From Castellaniella sp047971665 (GTDB lineage Bacteria; Pseudomonadota; Gammaproteobacteria; Burkholderiales; Burkholderiaceae_B): a stretch of 64,000 nucleotides of DNA. The stretch is taken from positions 62,001 to 126,000 of the forward strand of contig NZ_JBKEAA010000011.1 of assembly GCF_047971665.1 (NCBI RefSeq). Direction: 5' to 3'. This document shows positions 10,037-19,248 of this stretch, piece by piece. The position numbers were made by a program, and so were the translations under genes. Within the stretch, counting starts at the first letter, position 1, and each line of letters opens with the position of its first letter. The notes beneath the pieces were generated by a model that did no database searches, was not told the origin of the DNA, and worked only from the letters and a program-made list of their open reading frames with translations.

Positions 10037-10111
10037 GGCGCGGGGGGGAGGTGGGCGGGAAATCGAAAAGAATATCATAGGGCTCTTCGTGGCAAGTACA
10101 CTCCTCCCACC

Positions 10112-10741
10112 ATGGAAGCCTGGCTGCAATCTTCGATCCAAACCCTGTTGGCCTTGTTCGCGCTGCCCAAGGTCGGCCTGCCTGCGATCTTCCTCATCAG
10201 CCTGGTGTCGGCCACGCTGCTGCCGCTGGGGTCGGAGCCCGCCGTCTTCGCCTATGTCCAGATCGTGCCGCAGATGTTCTGGCCCGCCGTTCTGGCAGCC
10301 ACGGCGGGCAACACGATCGGCGGCGCCATCAGCTACGCCATGGGCGCCGGCGCGGAGGTCGCCTGGCATCGCTGGCGCGCCCGGCAGACCGCCCGCCAAG
10401 CCGACTCCACTGCCCGTCCGGGCGCGCGCGGCCTCTCCCCTGACGGGGCAGCGGTCCCGGTGGAGGCGCGACATACGACACCGACACAGCCTGCGGCGAC
10501 CTCGTCGCCCGGCGGCCGCTGGCATGCCCTGACCACCCGCTGGTTCCAGCGCTTCGGCCCGCCCGCGCTGCTGCTGTCCTGGCTGCCCGGCATCGGCGAT
10601 CCATTGTGCGCCGTGGCCGGCTGGCTGCGCCTGCCCTTCTGGCCCTGCGTTGCCTACATGGCCATTGGCAAATGCCTGCGCTACATCCTCATGACGACCG
10701 CCCTGCTGCACGCCTGGCCATGGCTGAGCGCACAGCTTTGA
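10112..10741 (+). CDS. yqaA: YqaA-family (SNARE-associated/DedA-related) membrane protein with an inserted loop
   Basis: A 209-residue membrane protein of the YqaA/VTT-domain family. Family features are the start LFALPKVGLPAIFLISLVSATLLPLGSEP, a Gly-containing segment with GNTIGGAISYAMG, and the C-terminal FGPPALLLSWLPGIGDPLCAVAGWLRL that matches the conserved half of YqaA. Between these, at about residues 90-138, lies a low-complexity Arg/Ala/Pro/Thr-rich insert not expected in the roughly 140-residue E. coli protein. The molecular role is unknown in detail; relatives act in membrane lipid movement. The ATG at 10112 is the first that gives the family N-terminus; no strong Shine-Dalgarno is seen. 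Divergent from ilvA. Confidence 0.8.
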   Translation: MEAWLQSSIQTLLALFALPKVGLPAIFLISLVSATLLPLGSEPAVFAYVQIVPQMFWPAVLAATAGNTIGGAISYAMGAGAEVAWHRWRARQTARQADSTARPGARGLSPDGAAVPVEARHTTPTQPAATSSPGGRWHALTTRWFQRFGPPALLLSWLPGIGDPLCAVAGWLRLPFWPCVAYMAIGKCLRYILMTTALLHAWPWLSAQL

Positions 10742-10863
10742 GCCTCCCCGGCCCGGCCGCTCATAGCCGCCGGCTATAAGCTCATCCCGATCCACGGGCG
10801 TTTTGCCCTTAAACTAAGCGATTGCCCCTCGGACTCCAGGGGCACCGATCCCTCGACATCTCC

Positions 10864-13800
10864 ATGAACGCCCCTGTCGCCCGCGAACTGCTTGCTTCTC
10901 TCCAGGCGCCGCGCCTGCGTGAAATCCCCTACAACTACACCTCCTGGTCGGACCGCGAAATCGTCTGCCGCCTGCTGGGCGAGGCCTCCTGGCAGGTCCT
11001 GTCGGACTTGCGCGCCCAGCGGCGGACCGGCCGCTCGGCGCGCATGCTGTTCGAGGTGCTGGGCGACATTTGGGTGGTGCTGCGCAATCCCTATCTGCAG
11101 GACGACCTGCTGGACGACACCAGGCGCCGTCACCTGCTGATCGAGGCCCTCGAACACCGGCTCTCGGAAATCGACCGCCGCCGGGATGACGACCAGGGTC
11201 CGCGCGATGCGCAGGTTCAGAAACTGCTGGTGGCCGCCCGGACCGCCGTCGCCGATTTCGAAGCCCGGTTCGTGGAAACCGCGGAACTGCGACACGCCAC
11301 GCTCAAGAAACTGTCCCGCCTGACCCGCCGCGACAACATCCGTTTCGACGGCCTGTCGCGCGTCTCGCACGTCACCGACGCCACCGACTGGCGCGTGGAA
11401 TATCCCTTCGTCGTGCTGACGCCCGACTCCGAGGATGAGATCGCCGCCCTGGTGCGCGCCTGTATCCGCCTGGGGCTGACCATCATCCCGCGCGGCGGCG
11501 GCACCGGCTACACCGGCGGCGCGATCCCCCTCTCTTGGCGCTCGGTGGTCATCAACACCGAAAAGCTCGATGCCATCGGCCCGGTCGAAGCGATCGCCCT
11601 GCCCGGTGTCGAAGCCCCCGTCCACACTATCCTGACCGGCGCCGGCGTGGTGACGCGCCGCGTCGCCGAAGCCGCCGAGGCCACCGGCCGCGTTTTCGCC
11701 GTGGACCCGACGTCTGCCGACGCGTCCTGTGTGGGCGGCAACGTGGCGATGAACGCCGGCGGCAAAAAGGCCGTGCTCTGGGGCACCGCGCTCGACAACC
11801 TGGCCTGGTGGCGCATGGTGGACCCGCAGGGGAACTGGCTGGAGATCACCCGACTGGAACACAACCTCGGTAAGATTCACGAGGTCGACCGGGCGCGATT
11901 CGAGCTCAAATGGTTCGACGGCGCCAAGCGCCCCGGCCAGGCCCTGCTGAAAACTGAAATTCTGGATATCGAGGGACGGTGCTTCCGCAAGACGGGCCTG
12001 GGCAAGGATGTCACCGACAAGTTCCTCGCCGGCCTGCCCGGCGTCCAGAAGGAAGGCTGTGATGGCCTGATCACCGCCGCGCGCTGGGTCCTGCACCGCA
12101 TGCCTACGCATACGCGCACCGTCTGCATGGAATTCTTCGGCCAGGCCAGACTGGCCGTCCCCTCGATCGTCGAAGTCAAGCAATACCTGGACACCCAGGG
12201 CCGCAGCCAGGGCGTGCTGCTGGCCGGCCTGGAGCATCTCGACGAACGCTATCTGCGCGCTGTCGGCTACGCCACCAAAAGCAAACGCGGCACCCTGCCC
12301 AAGATGGTCCTGATCGGCGACATCGTCGGCGACGACGAGCATGCTGTGGCTCTGGCCGCCAGCGAGGTCGTGCGCATCGCCAATTCGCGCCACGGCGAGG
12401 GCTTCATCGCCACCAGCCCCGAGGCTCGCAAGAAATTCTGGCTCGACCGCGCCCGCACCGCCGCCATCGCCCGCCATACCAACGCCTTCAAGATCAACGA
12501 GGATGTCGTGATCCCGCTGGCGCGCATGGGTGAATACACCGACGCCATCGAGCGCATCAACATCGAGCTGTCCACCCGCAACAAGCTGCGCCTGACCGAC
12601 GCCCTGGAAACCTACCTCGACGGCGACCTGCCCGCCAGCAAGGTCGAAGACCCCGACGATGCCGAGCAGGCCCGGGACACTCTCCTGTCCACCCGCCGCC
12701 GCGACGCGCTGGAGACCCTGGCCGCCGTGCGCCGGCGCTGGGCCTGGCTGCTGGACCACCTGGACGATGCGCTGGCCGACAGCCTGGACATCCTGTCCTC
12801 CCTGGGCCTGGACGAGCGCCAGCCCGAGCTGGAGGCGCGCCTGACCGCCGAGCCGGGCGCGCGCATCATCGACCTGATCCAGGATCACACCCTGCGGATC
12901 TCATGGAAAACCGACATCCGCAGCGCCATGGAACGCCATTTTGCCGGCGCCGATTACGCCGCCATCCTGGCCGGCCTGCAGGCCACCCACGACCGCGTCC
13001 TCAAGAGCCGCGTCTTCGTGGCCCTGCACATGCACGCGGGCGACGGCAATGTCCACACCAACATCCCCGTCAACTCCGATGACTATGAGATGCTGCAAGA
13101 GGCCAATGACGCGGTGGTCCGCATCATGGGCATTGCCCGGGATCTGGACGGCGTGATTTCAGGCGAGCACGGCATCGGCCTGACAAAATACGAATTCCTC
13201 GGCGAGGCCGAACTGGCGCCTTTCCAGGACTACAAGCGCCGGATCGACCCGGAAGGCCGCTTCAATGCCGGCAAGCTGATGCCCGGCGCCGATCTGTCGC
13301 GCGCCTGGACGCCCAGCTTCAACCTGCTGGGCTATGAGTCGCTGATCATGCAGCGCAACGAGATCGGCGCCATCTCCAATGCCATCAAGGACTGTCTGCG
13401 CTGCGGCAAGTGCAAACCGGTCTGCGCCACCCATGTGCCGCGGGCCAACCTGCTCTATTCACCGCGCAACAAGATCCTGGCGACCTCCCTGCTGATCGAA
13501 GCCTTCCTGTACGAGGAACAGACCCGGCGCGGCGTCAGCATCCGCCACTGGGAGGAATTCGAGGACGTCGGCGACCACTGCACGCTGTGCCACAAATGCT
13601 TCAATCCCTGTCCGGTGGACATCGACTTCGGCGACGTGTCCATGGACATGCGCGCCCTGCTGCGCCGCATGGGCAAAAAGTCCTTCAACCCCGGCACGGC
13701 CGCCTCGATGTTCTTCCTCAACGCCAAGGATCCGCGCGTCATCAAGGCCACCCGCACCGCCATGATCGGCATGGGCTACAAGGCCCAGCGGCTGGCCCAC

Positions 13801-14796
13801 GATCTGCTCGCGCCCGTGGCAAAAAAACAGGTCGCCCACCCGCCCGCCACCGTGGGCAAAGCGCCCATCCGCGAGCAGGTGATCCATTTCGTCAACAAGA
13901 AAATGCCCGGCGGTCTGCCCAAGCAGACGGCCCGCAAGCTGCTGGACATCGAAGACCCGCACATCATCCCGATCATCCGCAATCCGGCCACCACCGCGCC
14001 CGACACGGAGGCCGTGTTCTATTTCCCGGGCTGCGGCTCCGAACGCCTGTTTTCCCAGGTAGGACTGGCGACCCAGGCCATGCTGTGGCATGTGGGCGTG
14101 CAGACCGTGCTGCCGCCCGGCTACCTGTGCTGCGGCTATCCCCAGCGCGGCAATGGCCTGGCCGACAAGGCCGAGCAGATGGTCACGGACAACCGCGTGC
14201 TGTTCCACCGCATGGCCACCACACTGAACTACCTGGACATCAAGACGGTGGTGGTCAGCTGCGGCACCTGCTACGACCAGCTCGAAAGCTACCAGTTCGA
14301 CAAGATCTTCCCCGGCTGCCGGCTGATCGACATTCACGAATATCTGCTGGAAAAAGGCGTGGACATCGCTGGCGTGCAGGGCGTGCGCTACATCTATCAC
14401 GACCCCTGCCACACCCCTATGAAACAACAGGATCCGATGAAGACGGTGAAATCCCTGCTGGGCGCGGACAAGGCCATCAAGACCGATCGCTGCTGCGGTG
14501 AATCGGGCACGCTGGCGGTCTCGCGGCCCGACGTCTCCACCCAGATCCGTTTCCGCAAGCAAGAGGAACTGGCCCGAAACACCGCCGCCATCCGCGCCGA
14601 CGGCTTCCAGGGCGAGGTCAAGATGATCACATCCTGTCCGTCCTGTCTGCAGGGTCTGGCGCGCTACGAGCAGGACACTGGGCTGTCGGCCGATTACATC
14701 GTGGTGGAAATGGCCCGGCATCTGCTCGGCGAGGACTGGATGCCGGCCTACGTGCGGGCGGCCAATGCGGGCGGCATCGAAAGGGTGCTGGTGTAA
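10864..14796 (+). CDS. Large FAD-linked oxidase / Fe-S oxidoreductase (DUF3683, D-lactate dehydrogenase-like)
   Basis: A 1310-residue multidomain flavoprotein. An N-terminal DUF3683-type region spans about residues 1-178, followed by a PCMH FAD-binding domain (from about 179; PRGGGTGYTGG near 209). The FAD-oxidase C-terminal domain carries the metal-binding HMHAGDGNVH near 721 and SGEHGIGLTKYEFL near 762. Two 4Fe-4S cysteine sets (CLRCGKCKPVC near 843; CTLCHKCFNPCP near 905) lead into two CCG domains (FPGCGSERL near 1052, LCCGYP, DPCHTP near 1177, CCGESG, SCPSC), as in GlpC/GlcF/LldE. It therefore probably oxidises a 2-hydroxyacid and passes electrons through Fe-S clusters to quinone; the substrate is not established. 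Such giant fusions recur in betaproteobacteria. The start at 10864 replaces a longer frame start at 10822. Confidence 0.88.
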   Translation: MNAPVARELLASLQAPRLREIPYNYTSWSDREIVCRLLGEASWQVLSDLRAQRRTGRSARMLFEVLGDIWVVLRNPYLQDDLLDDTRRRHLLIEALEHRLSEIDRRRDDDQGPRDAQVQKLLVAARTAVADFEARFVETAELRHATLKKLSRLTRRDNIRFDGLSRVSHVTDATDWRVEYPFVVLTPDSEDEIAALVRACIRLGLTIIPRGGGTGYTGGAIPLSWRSVVINTEKLDAIGPVEAIALPGVEAPVHTILTGAGVVTRRVAEAAEATGRVFAVDPTSADASCVGGNVAMNAGGKKAVLWGTALDNLAWWRMVDPQGNWLEITRLEHNLGKIHEVDRARFELKWFDGAKRPGQALLKTEILDIEGRCFRKTGLGKDVTDKFLAGLPGVQKEGCDGLITAARWVLHRMPTHTRTVCMEFFGQARLAVPSIVEVKQYLDTQGRSQGVLLAGLEHLDERYLRAVGYATKSKRGTLPKMVLIGDIVGDDEHAVALAASEVVRIANSRHGEGFIATSPEARKKFWLDRARTAAIARHTNAFKINEDVVIPLARMGEYTDAIERINIELSTRNKLRLTDALETYLDGDLPASKVEDPDDAEQARDTLLSTRRRDALETLAAVRRRWAWLLDHLDDALADSLDILSSLGLDERQPELEARLTAEPGARIIDLIQDHTLRISWKTDIRSAMERHFAGADYAAILAGLQATHDRVLKSRVFVALHMHAGDGNVHTNIPVNSDDYEMLQEANDAVVRIMGIARDLDGVISGEHGIGLTKYEFLGEAELAPFQDYKRRIDPEGRFNAGKLMPGADLSRAWTPSFNLLGYESLIMQRNEIGAISNAIKDCLRCGKCKPVCATHVPRANLLYSPRNKILATSLLIEAFLYEEQTRRGVSIRHWEEFEDVGDHCTLCHKCFNPCPVDIDFGDVSMDMRALLRRMGKKSFNPGTAASMFFLNAKDPRVIKATRTAMIGMGYKAQRLAHDLLAPVAKKQVAHPPATVGKAPIREQVIHFVNKKMPGGLPKQTARKLLDIEDPHIIPIIRNPATTAPDTEAVFYFPGCGSERLFSQVGLATQAMLWHVGVQTVLPPGYLCCGYPQRGNGLADKAEQMVTDNRVLFHRMATTLNYLDIKTVVVSCGTCYDQLESYQFDKIFPGCRLIDIHEYLLEKGVDIAGVQGVRYIYHDPCHTPMKQQDPMKTVKSLLGADKAIKTDRCCGESGTLAVSRPDVSTQIRFRKQEELARNTAAIRADGFQGEVKMITSCPSCLQGLARYEQDTGLSADYIVVEMARHLLGEDWMPAYVRAANAGGIERVLV

Positions 14797-14839
14797 CGAC
14801 GCGCGGGACCGGCCACCGGGCGCGATCCTGCGTCCGGGC

Positions 14840-15385
14840 TCATTGCGTCTCGAACTCGCACACCGTGTACACCGGCAGGCCCGAGTCCCGGACGGTCTTC
14901 GAGCCGCCCAGTTCGGGCAGATCGATGATGGCGGCGGCCTCGGCCACATTGGCGCCCAGGCGCTGCAACAAGCGGGAGGCCGCCATCATCGTGCCGCCGG
15001 TGGCGATCAGGTCGTCGATGAGCAGAACGCGCTGGCCCGGACGCACGGAATCCGTGTGCATTTCCACGGCGGCATTGCCATATTCCAGCGCATATTCCTC
15101 GGCCACCGTGCGAAACGGCAGCTTGCCCTGCTTGCGCACCGGCACGAATCCCAGGTTCAGCTCATAGGCCAGCACCGACCCCACAATGAAGCCGCGCGCG
15201 TCGATGCCCGCCACCAGATCCAGACGCTGGCGTATGTAGCGATAGACGAACAGGTCGATGAGCACACGGAACGAACGCGGGTCCTGCAGAACCGGAGTGA
15301 TGTCGCGAAACTGCACGCCGGGCTTCGGCCAATCGGGTACCGTGCGGATCGTGTCACGGATGTACTGGGCCGGATCGGTTTGCAT
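14840..15385 (-). CDS. apt: Apt, adenine phosphoribosyltransferase
   Basis: A 181-residue type I PRTase that salvages adenine to AMP. The N-terminus YIRDTIRTVPDWPKPGVQF and GVQFRDITPVLQDP are Apt-specific, and the PRPP-binding loop is VLLIDDLIATGGTM at about residues 124-137. The start ATG at 15385 follows AGGACC at a good distance; an upstream in-frame start (15448) was rejected. It diverges from kdsD across about 100 bases and is convergent with the large oxidoreductase gene. Confidence 0.95.
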   Translation of the reverse strand: MQTDPAQYIRDTIRTVPDWPKPGVQFRDITPVLQDPRSFRVLIDLFVYRYIRQRLDLVAGIDARGFIVGSVLAYELNLGFVPVRKQGKLPFRTVAEEYALEYGNAAVEMHTDSVRPGQRVLLIDDLIATGGTMMAASRLLQRLGANVAEAAAIIDLPELGGSKTVRDSGLPVYTVCEFETQ

Positions 15386-15476
15386 GAATAGGTCCTGTGG
15401 CGGGGCATGAAGGCGCGCACAGTTTAACAAGCCCGCCTTGCCAGGCACACCCCCTGACCCAGACGTCCTTTCCGCT

Positions 15477-15482
15477 TAAAAT
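15477..15482 (+). promoter_or_regulatory. -10 element of kdsD, possibly leaderless
   Basis: TAAAAT ends only six bases before the kdsD ATG (15489). If this is the functional -10, transcription would begin at or within a base or two of the start codon. No Shine-Dalgarno sequence is present. A clear -35 was not found. Confidence 0.35.
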
Positions 15483-15488
15483 CACGGG

Positions 15489-16475
15489 ATGCATGCCCAA
15501 CCTCAAGCCAGTCCGGAGGCGATCCGCGCCAGCGCCGATCGCACCTTCGCCGTCGAAATCCAGGCCCTGCAAGCCCTGCAAGGCCGCCTCGACGCGCGCT
15601 TTGCCCAGGCCGTCGACCTGATCCTGGCCTGTCCGGGCCGCGCCGTCGTCACCGGCATCGGCAAATCCGGCCATATCGCCCGCAAGATCGCCGCCACGCT
15701 GGCATCCACCGGCACGCCCGCCTTTTTCATGCATGCCGCCGAGGCCATCCACGGCGACCTGGGCATGCTGACCGGCCAGGACATCCTGCTGGCAATCTCC
15801 TATTCCGGCTCCGCCCAGGAACTGATCACCATCATTTCCGTGGCCAAGCGCATGGGCACGCGCATCATCGCCCTGACCGGCCACGCCGATTCCGAACTGG
15901 CCCTCAGCGCCGATCTGTCGCTGGACGCCGCCGTGGACCAGGAGGCCTGCCCCCTGAACCTCGCGCCCACCGCCAGCACCACGGCGGCGCTGGTGCTGGG
16001 CGACGCCATTGCCGTCGCCTGCCTCGAGGCGCGCGGCTTCAACCGCGAGGACTTCGCCCGCTCGCACCCGGGCGGGGCCCTGGGCCGCCGGCTGCTGACC
16101 GCCGTGTCCGATGTCATGCGCACCGGCGCGGCCCTGCCGCGCGTCGCGCCCAGCACGCTGATCCCCGACGCCCTGACCGAAATGTCCACCAAGGGGATGG
16201 GCATGACGATCGTCCTCAAGGACAATCGTCCCGTGGGTCTGTTCACCGACGGCGACCTGCGCCGCATGATCGCCCAGCACGGAGACATCCGCGCCCTGCC
16301 CGTCTCGGCCGGCATGAGCCATCACCCCCGCTCGATCGCTCCCGATGCGCCCGCCATCGAGGCCGCATCGATCATGGATCAGCACAAGCTCAACCAGATG
16401 CTGGTTCTGGACAGCGACGGGCTATTATTGGGGGCTCTGCACATGCACGACCTCCTCGCCGCAAAGGTCATCTGA
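15489..16475 (+). CDS. kdsD: KdsD, D-arabinose 5-phosphate isomerase
   Basis: A 328-residue enzyme that isomerises ribulose 5-phosphate to arabinose 5-phosphate, the first committed step of Kdo synthesis. The SIS sugar-isomerase domain (about residues 40-175) shows VVTGIGKSGHIARKIAATLAS, FMHAAEAIHGDLGM and ISYSGSAQEL; two CBS domains follow (about 205-265 and 275-328, ending LLGALHMHDLLAAKVI). It heads the kdsD-kdsC-lptC-lptA-lptB block: the stop overlaps the kdsC start as TGATG. The family order and length are normal. Confidence 0.96.
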   Translation: MHAQPQASPEAIRASADRTFAVEIQALQALQGRLDARFAQAVDLILACPGRAVVTGIGKSGHIARKIAATLASTGTPAFFMHAAEAIHGDLGMLTGQDILLAISYSGSAQELITIISVAKRMGTRIIALTGHADSELALSADLSLDAAVDQEACPLNLAPTASTTAALVLGDAIAVACLEARGFNREDFARSHPGGALGRRLLTAVSDVMRTGAALPRVAPSTLIPDALTEMSTKGMGMTIVLKDNRPVGLFTDGDLRRMIAQHGDIRALPVSAGMSHHPRSIAPDAPAIEAASIMDQHKLNQMLVLDSDGLLLGALHMHDLLAAKVI

Positions 16476-17077
16476 TGAACGAACTGCCCGGTTTCTCCCA
16501 TCCCGCCGAAGCCCAGATCCTGGCCCGCGTCCCGGAAATGGTCCGCAACCGGGCCCGCGCCGTGCGCATGATGGTGTTCGACGTGGATGGCGTCCTGACC
16601 GACGGCAGCCTCTGGTATGGCGAACATGGCGAGGCCGCCAAGCCTTTCAACGCCCTGGACGGCCACGGCCTGCGGCTGCTGCTCGAACAGGGCATCCGCG
16701 TCGCCTGGGTCAGCGGCCGCAAGAGCGCCATCACCGCCCGCCGGGCGGCGGAACTGGGCATCTCTCCCGCGCTTCAGGGCATCCACGACAAGATCACCAC
16801 GGTCGAAGACCTGGCCCGCGAGGCAGGTCTGTCGCTGCAGGACATGGGCTACATGGGCGACGACATCATCGACCTGCCCGTGCTGCAACGGGTCGGTTTC
16901 GCGGCCAGCGTGCCCAATGCGCCGCTCTACGTCGGCCAGGCGGCGCACTGGCTCAGCACCCTGCGGGGCGGCTCGGGCGCCGTGCGTGAATGCTGTGACC
17001 TGATCCTGGCCGCCCAGGGCCGCCTGGGCGCCTGCTTCACGACCCCCCTGTCCCCGTTGGGCGGAGCCATCCAGTGA
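16475..17077 (+). CDS. kdsC: KdsC, 3-deoxy-D-manno-octulosonate 8-phosphate phosphatase
   Basis: A 200-residue HAD phosphatase (C0 class, no cap) that releases phosphate from Kdo 8-phosphate. The nucleophile motif is FDVDGVLTDG with D36 and D38, motif II VSGRKS, and the Mg-binding GYMGDDIIDLP near residues 127-137. The N-terminal tail of about 30 residues before the HAD core is slightly long. It overlaps kdsD by one base and lptC by four (GTGA), so the three are likely translated in a coupled way. Confidence 0.96.
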   Translation: MNELPGFSHPAEAQILARVPEMVRNRARAVRMMVFDVDGVLTDGSLWYGEHGEAAKPFNALDGHGLRLLLEQGIRVAWVSGRKSAITARRAAELGISPALQGIHDKITTVEDLAREAGLSLQDMGYMGDDIIDLPVLQRVGFAASVPNAPLYVGQAAHWLSTLRGGSGAVRECCDLILAAQGRLGACFTTPLSPLGGAIQ

Positions 17078-17691
17078 AAGAACGCCTGCCCAGTCTCGTG
17101 GCCGTGCTGCTGCTCGGTCTGCTGGTGCTGGGCACCTGGTGGGCCTCCGACTACACCCTGCGTTCGATCCAGGTCGATCCGCCCAGGCGCCTGACGCACG
17201 AACGCGATTCCTGGTCCGACCGGTTCACCATGGTGCGCAGCGACCCGGACGGGCGCGCCATCAACCGGCTCGAAGGCGCCTCCATGGAGCATTTCCCGGA
17301 CACGGGCGCCTACGAGATCATCGCGCCGCGCGCCGTCGGCAACCAGCCCGGCGCCCCCATCACCGAAGGCACCGCGGACAACGGCACGCTGGACGAGCAC
17401 GGCGACCGCATCGTGCTCAATGGCAATGCCCACATCAAGCGCCTGCCCGACGCCGATCATCAGTTGCTGGATGTGCGCAGCACCCAACTCATCATCGAAC
17501 CCGCCCGCGACCTGGTCTACACGGATCGCCCGGCACTGGTCATCAACGGTAATTCCACGATGCGCGGCACGGGCATGCGCTACGATAACCGCACCCGTCA
17601 GCTGACCGTCTCGGCCGCCAGCGACGTCAAGATCTCGGGCGAGGATCAGGCTGCCCGCAATGCCGGACCCGAAAAGAGCGCACAACCATGA
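17074..17691 (+). CDS. lptC: LptC, LPS export system protein
   Basis: A 205-residue bitopic inner-membrane protein that receives LPS from LptB2FG and hands it to LptA. It has one N-terminal membrane segment (VAVLLLGLLVLGTWWASDY), then the periplasmic beta-jellyroll domain with YTLRSIQVDPP and many short beta repeats. The start is GTG at 17074, overlapping the kdsC stop as GTGA; no ATG fits the family N-terminus. Identification rests on position between kdsC and lptA plus the membrane-anchored jellyroll form, since LptC diverges fast. Confidence 0.9.
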   Translation: MKERLPSLVAVLLLGLLVLGTWWASDYTLRSIQVDPPRRLTHERDSWSDRFTMVRSDPDGRAINRLEGASMEHFPDTGAYEIIAPRAVGNQPGAPITEGTADNGTLDEHGDRIVLNGNAHIKRLPDADHQLLDVRSTQLIIEPARDLVYTDRPALVINGNSTMRGTGMRYDNRTRQLTVSAASDVKISGEDQAARNAGPEKSAQP

Positions 17692-18287
17692 AAACCCCGT
17701 CTTCAGCCCTGATTGCATCGATCGCCGCCTGCGCGCTGACGCTGGCCGCCCAGACCGCCCGCGCGCAGACACAGCCCGCCGCCGAGGATGAGCCCGATAC
17801 GGTGATCCTGTCCGACACGCTGCACTACGACGACGTCAACAAGACCAGCACCTTCACCGGCAACGTGCTCCTGACCCGAGGGGCGATGACCCTGCGCGGC
17901 GACAAGCTCGTCACCCGCGAGGATGCGCAGGGCAACCAGTTCGGTACCGCCACGGCCGCCAACGGCAAGATCGTCACCATCCGCCAGGAAAACCCCGAAA
18001 AATTCGAGACGCTCATCGCCACCGGCCTGCAGGCCGACTACGTGGGCACCTCGGGCGACATCACCCTGACGGGGCAGGCCACCGTCACCCGCCAGATCTG
18101 CGGCAAATCTTTTGACAACGTCCGCGGCGCCCGGATCATCTACCACCAAAAATCCGGCACTTACGAGGCCTTTGGCGGACAGAACTCGGCCGCCATCGGC
18201 GGGCGCGTCCGGTCCCTGGCCCAACCCCAATCCCGCATCGACCAGGCCATCGCCCAGTGCAAGGCCCAAAAATCGGGACGTCCATAA
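17688..18287 (+). CDS. lptA: LptA, periplasmic LPS transport bridge protein
   Basis: A 199-residue protein with a cleavable signal peptide (about 26 residues, ending AQTARAQT) and an OstA/LptA jellyroll domain (about 40-175; DDVNKTSTFTGNVLLTRGAM is typical of the LptA start). It polymerises across the periplasm between LptC and LptD. A C-terminal extension ends QCKAQKSGRP. The ATG overlaps the lptC stop (ATGA); lptB follows after five bases. Confidence 0.93.
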   Translation: MKTPSSALIASIAACALTLAAQTARAQTQPAAEDEPDTVILSDTLHYDDVNKTSTFTGNVLLTRGAMTLRGDKLVTREDAQGNQFGTATAANGKIVTIRQENPEKFETLIATGLQADYVGTSGDITLTGQATVTRQICGKSFDNVRGARIIYHQKSGTYEAFGGQNSAAIGGRVRSLAQPQSRIDQAIAQCKAQKSGRP

Positions 18288-18292
18288 TCTCC

Positions 18293-19081
18293 ATGCCGAC
18301 ACACGCATCCCATTCCGCTGCGACCGAATCCACGCGCACCTCCGGCAGCCTCCAGGCCATCGGCCTGGGCAAGACCTTCGGGCGCCGCTCCGTCGTCCAG
18401 GATGTTTCCCTGGAGGTGGACAGCGGCGAAGTCGTCGGCCTGCTCGGCCCCAACGGCGCGGGCAAGACCACCAGCTTTTACATGATCGTGGGGCTGATTC
18501 CGGCCGACACGGGCCGCATCGTGATCGACCAGCACGAGGTCTCGGGCATCCCCATGCATCAGCGCGCCCGGCTGGGCCTGTCCTACCTGCCCCAGGACGC
18601 CTCGGTGTTCCGCCGCCTGACGGTTGAGCAGAACATCCGCGCGGTGCTCGAACTGCAACGCGACGCCCAGGGCAATGCCCTGTCGGCCAGCGCCCTCGAA
18701 GAACGTCTGGAATCCCTCATCGACGAATTGCAGATCGAACACATCCGCCGCAACATGGCGATCTCGCTCTCGGGCGGCGAGCGCCGCCGGGTCGAAATCG
18801 CCCGCGCCCTGGCCACGCATCCGCGATTCATCCTGCTGGACGAGCCTTTTGCCGGGGTGGATCCGATCGCCGTGATCGAAATCCAGCGCATCGTGCAATT
18901 TCTCAAGGGTCGCAACATCGGTGTGCTGATCACCGACCACAACGTGCGGGAAACCCTGGGGATCTGCGATCGCGCCTACATCATCAGCGAGGGTCGCGTC
19001 CTGACCAGCGGTCATCCCAACGAGATCGTCGACAACGAGGCCGTGCGCCAAGTCTACCTGGGCAAGAACTTCAGAATGTAA
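18293..19081 (+). CDS. lptB: LptB, LPS export ABC transporter ATPase
   Basis: A 262-residue ABC ATPase that powers LPS extraction from the inner membrane with LptF and LptG (not in this window). Walker A is GPNGAGKTT (residues 52-60), the signature LSGGERRRVEIARAL near 160, Walker B FILLDEPFAGVDP near 180, and the switch His lies in ITDHNVRETL. The C-terminus VRQVYLGKNFRM is the LptB hallmark. A Ser/Thr/His-rich N-terminal tail of about 20 residues precedes the domain. The start at 18293 was preferred over 18257, which would overlap lptA by 31 bases. Downstream, the gene expected in this conserved block, rpoN, is missing; hpf comes next. Confidence 0.96.
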   Translation: MPTHASHSAATESTRTSGSLQAIGLGKTFGRRSVVQDVSLEVDSGEVVGLLGPNGAGKTTSFYMIVGLIPADTGRIVIDQHEVSGIPMHQRARLGLSYLPQDASVFRRLTVEQNIRAVLELQRDAQGNALSASALEERLESLIDELQIEHIRRNMAISLSGGERRRVEIARALATHPRFILLDEPFAGVDPIAVIEIQRIVQFLKGRNIGVLITDHNVRETLGICDRAYIISEGRVLTSGHPNEIVDNEAVRQVYLGKNFRM

Positions 19082-19183
19082 GGCTGGGGAGGCCGCCGAC
19101 CAATCTTTCTATCTTACACCGGAAAACGGTGCTTGATGTGGCGGCGGCAATAGGTACACTGATCCTGTCATCCAACTGTCAGG

Positions 19184-19248
19184 AAGGAGGTCAATCCCGT
19201 CCGTACCTGGTTCCTCCTGGAACCTCCCCACGTCTTTTCCGCAAGGAG
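19184..19248 (+). promoter_or_regulatory. Structured hpf leader with an isolated Shine-Dalgarno sequence
   Basis: The hpf 5' region has a perfect anti-SD complement AAGGAGGT at 19184-19191, with no start codon in reach, and the true AAGGAG at 19243-19248, eight bases before the ATG. Between them is a pyrimidine-rich element (CCTCCTGGAACCTCC, 19213-19227) that can pair with either purine run, and a small stem GGTTCC/GGAACC (19209-19224). This may be a two-state leader; no such regulation is known to me. Confidence 0.4.

Noticed and set aside
10042..10048. G7 run just upstream of ilvA as a phase-variation tract
   Set aside because: Seven bases is too short to claim switching without strain data; noted only in the ilvA entry.
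10037..10795. Extension of the ilvA frame by about 250 codons at its N-terminus
   Set aside because: The extension is antisense to yqaA; the family start MSVDYLKRILTS is at 10036.
10774..12888. Long minus-strand open frame (704 codons) opposite the FAD oxidoreductase
   Set aside because: Shadow of the sense gene; no start signal and no family resemblance.
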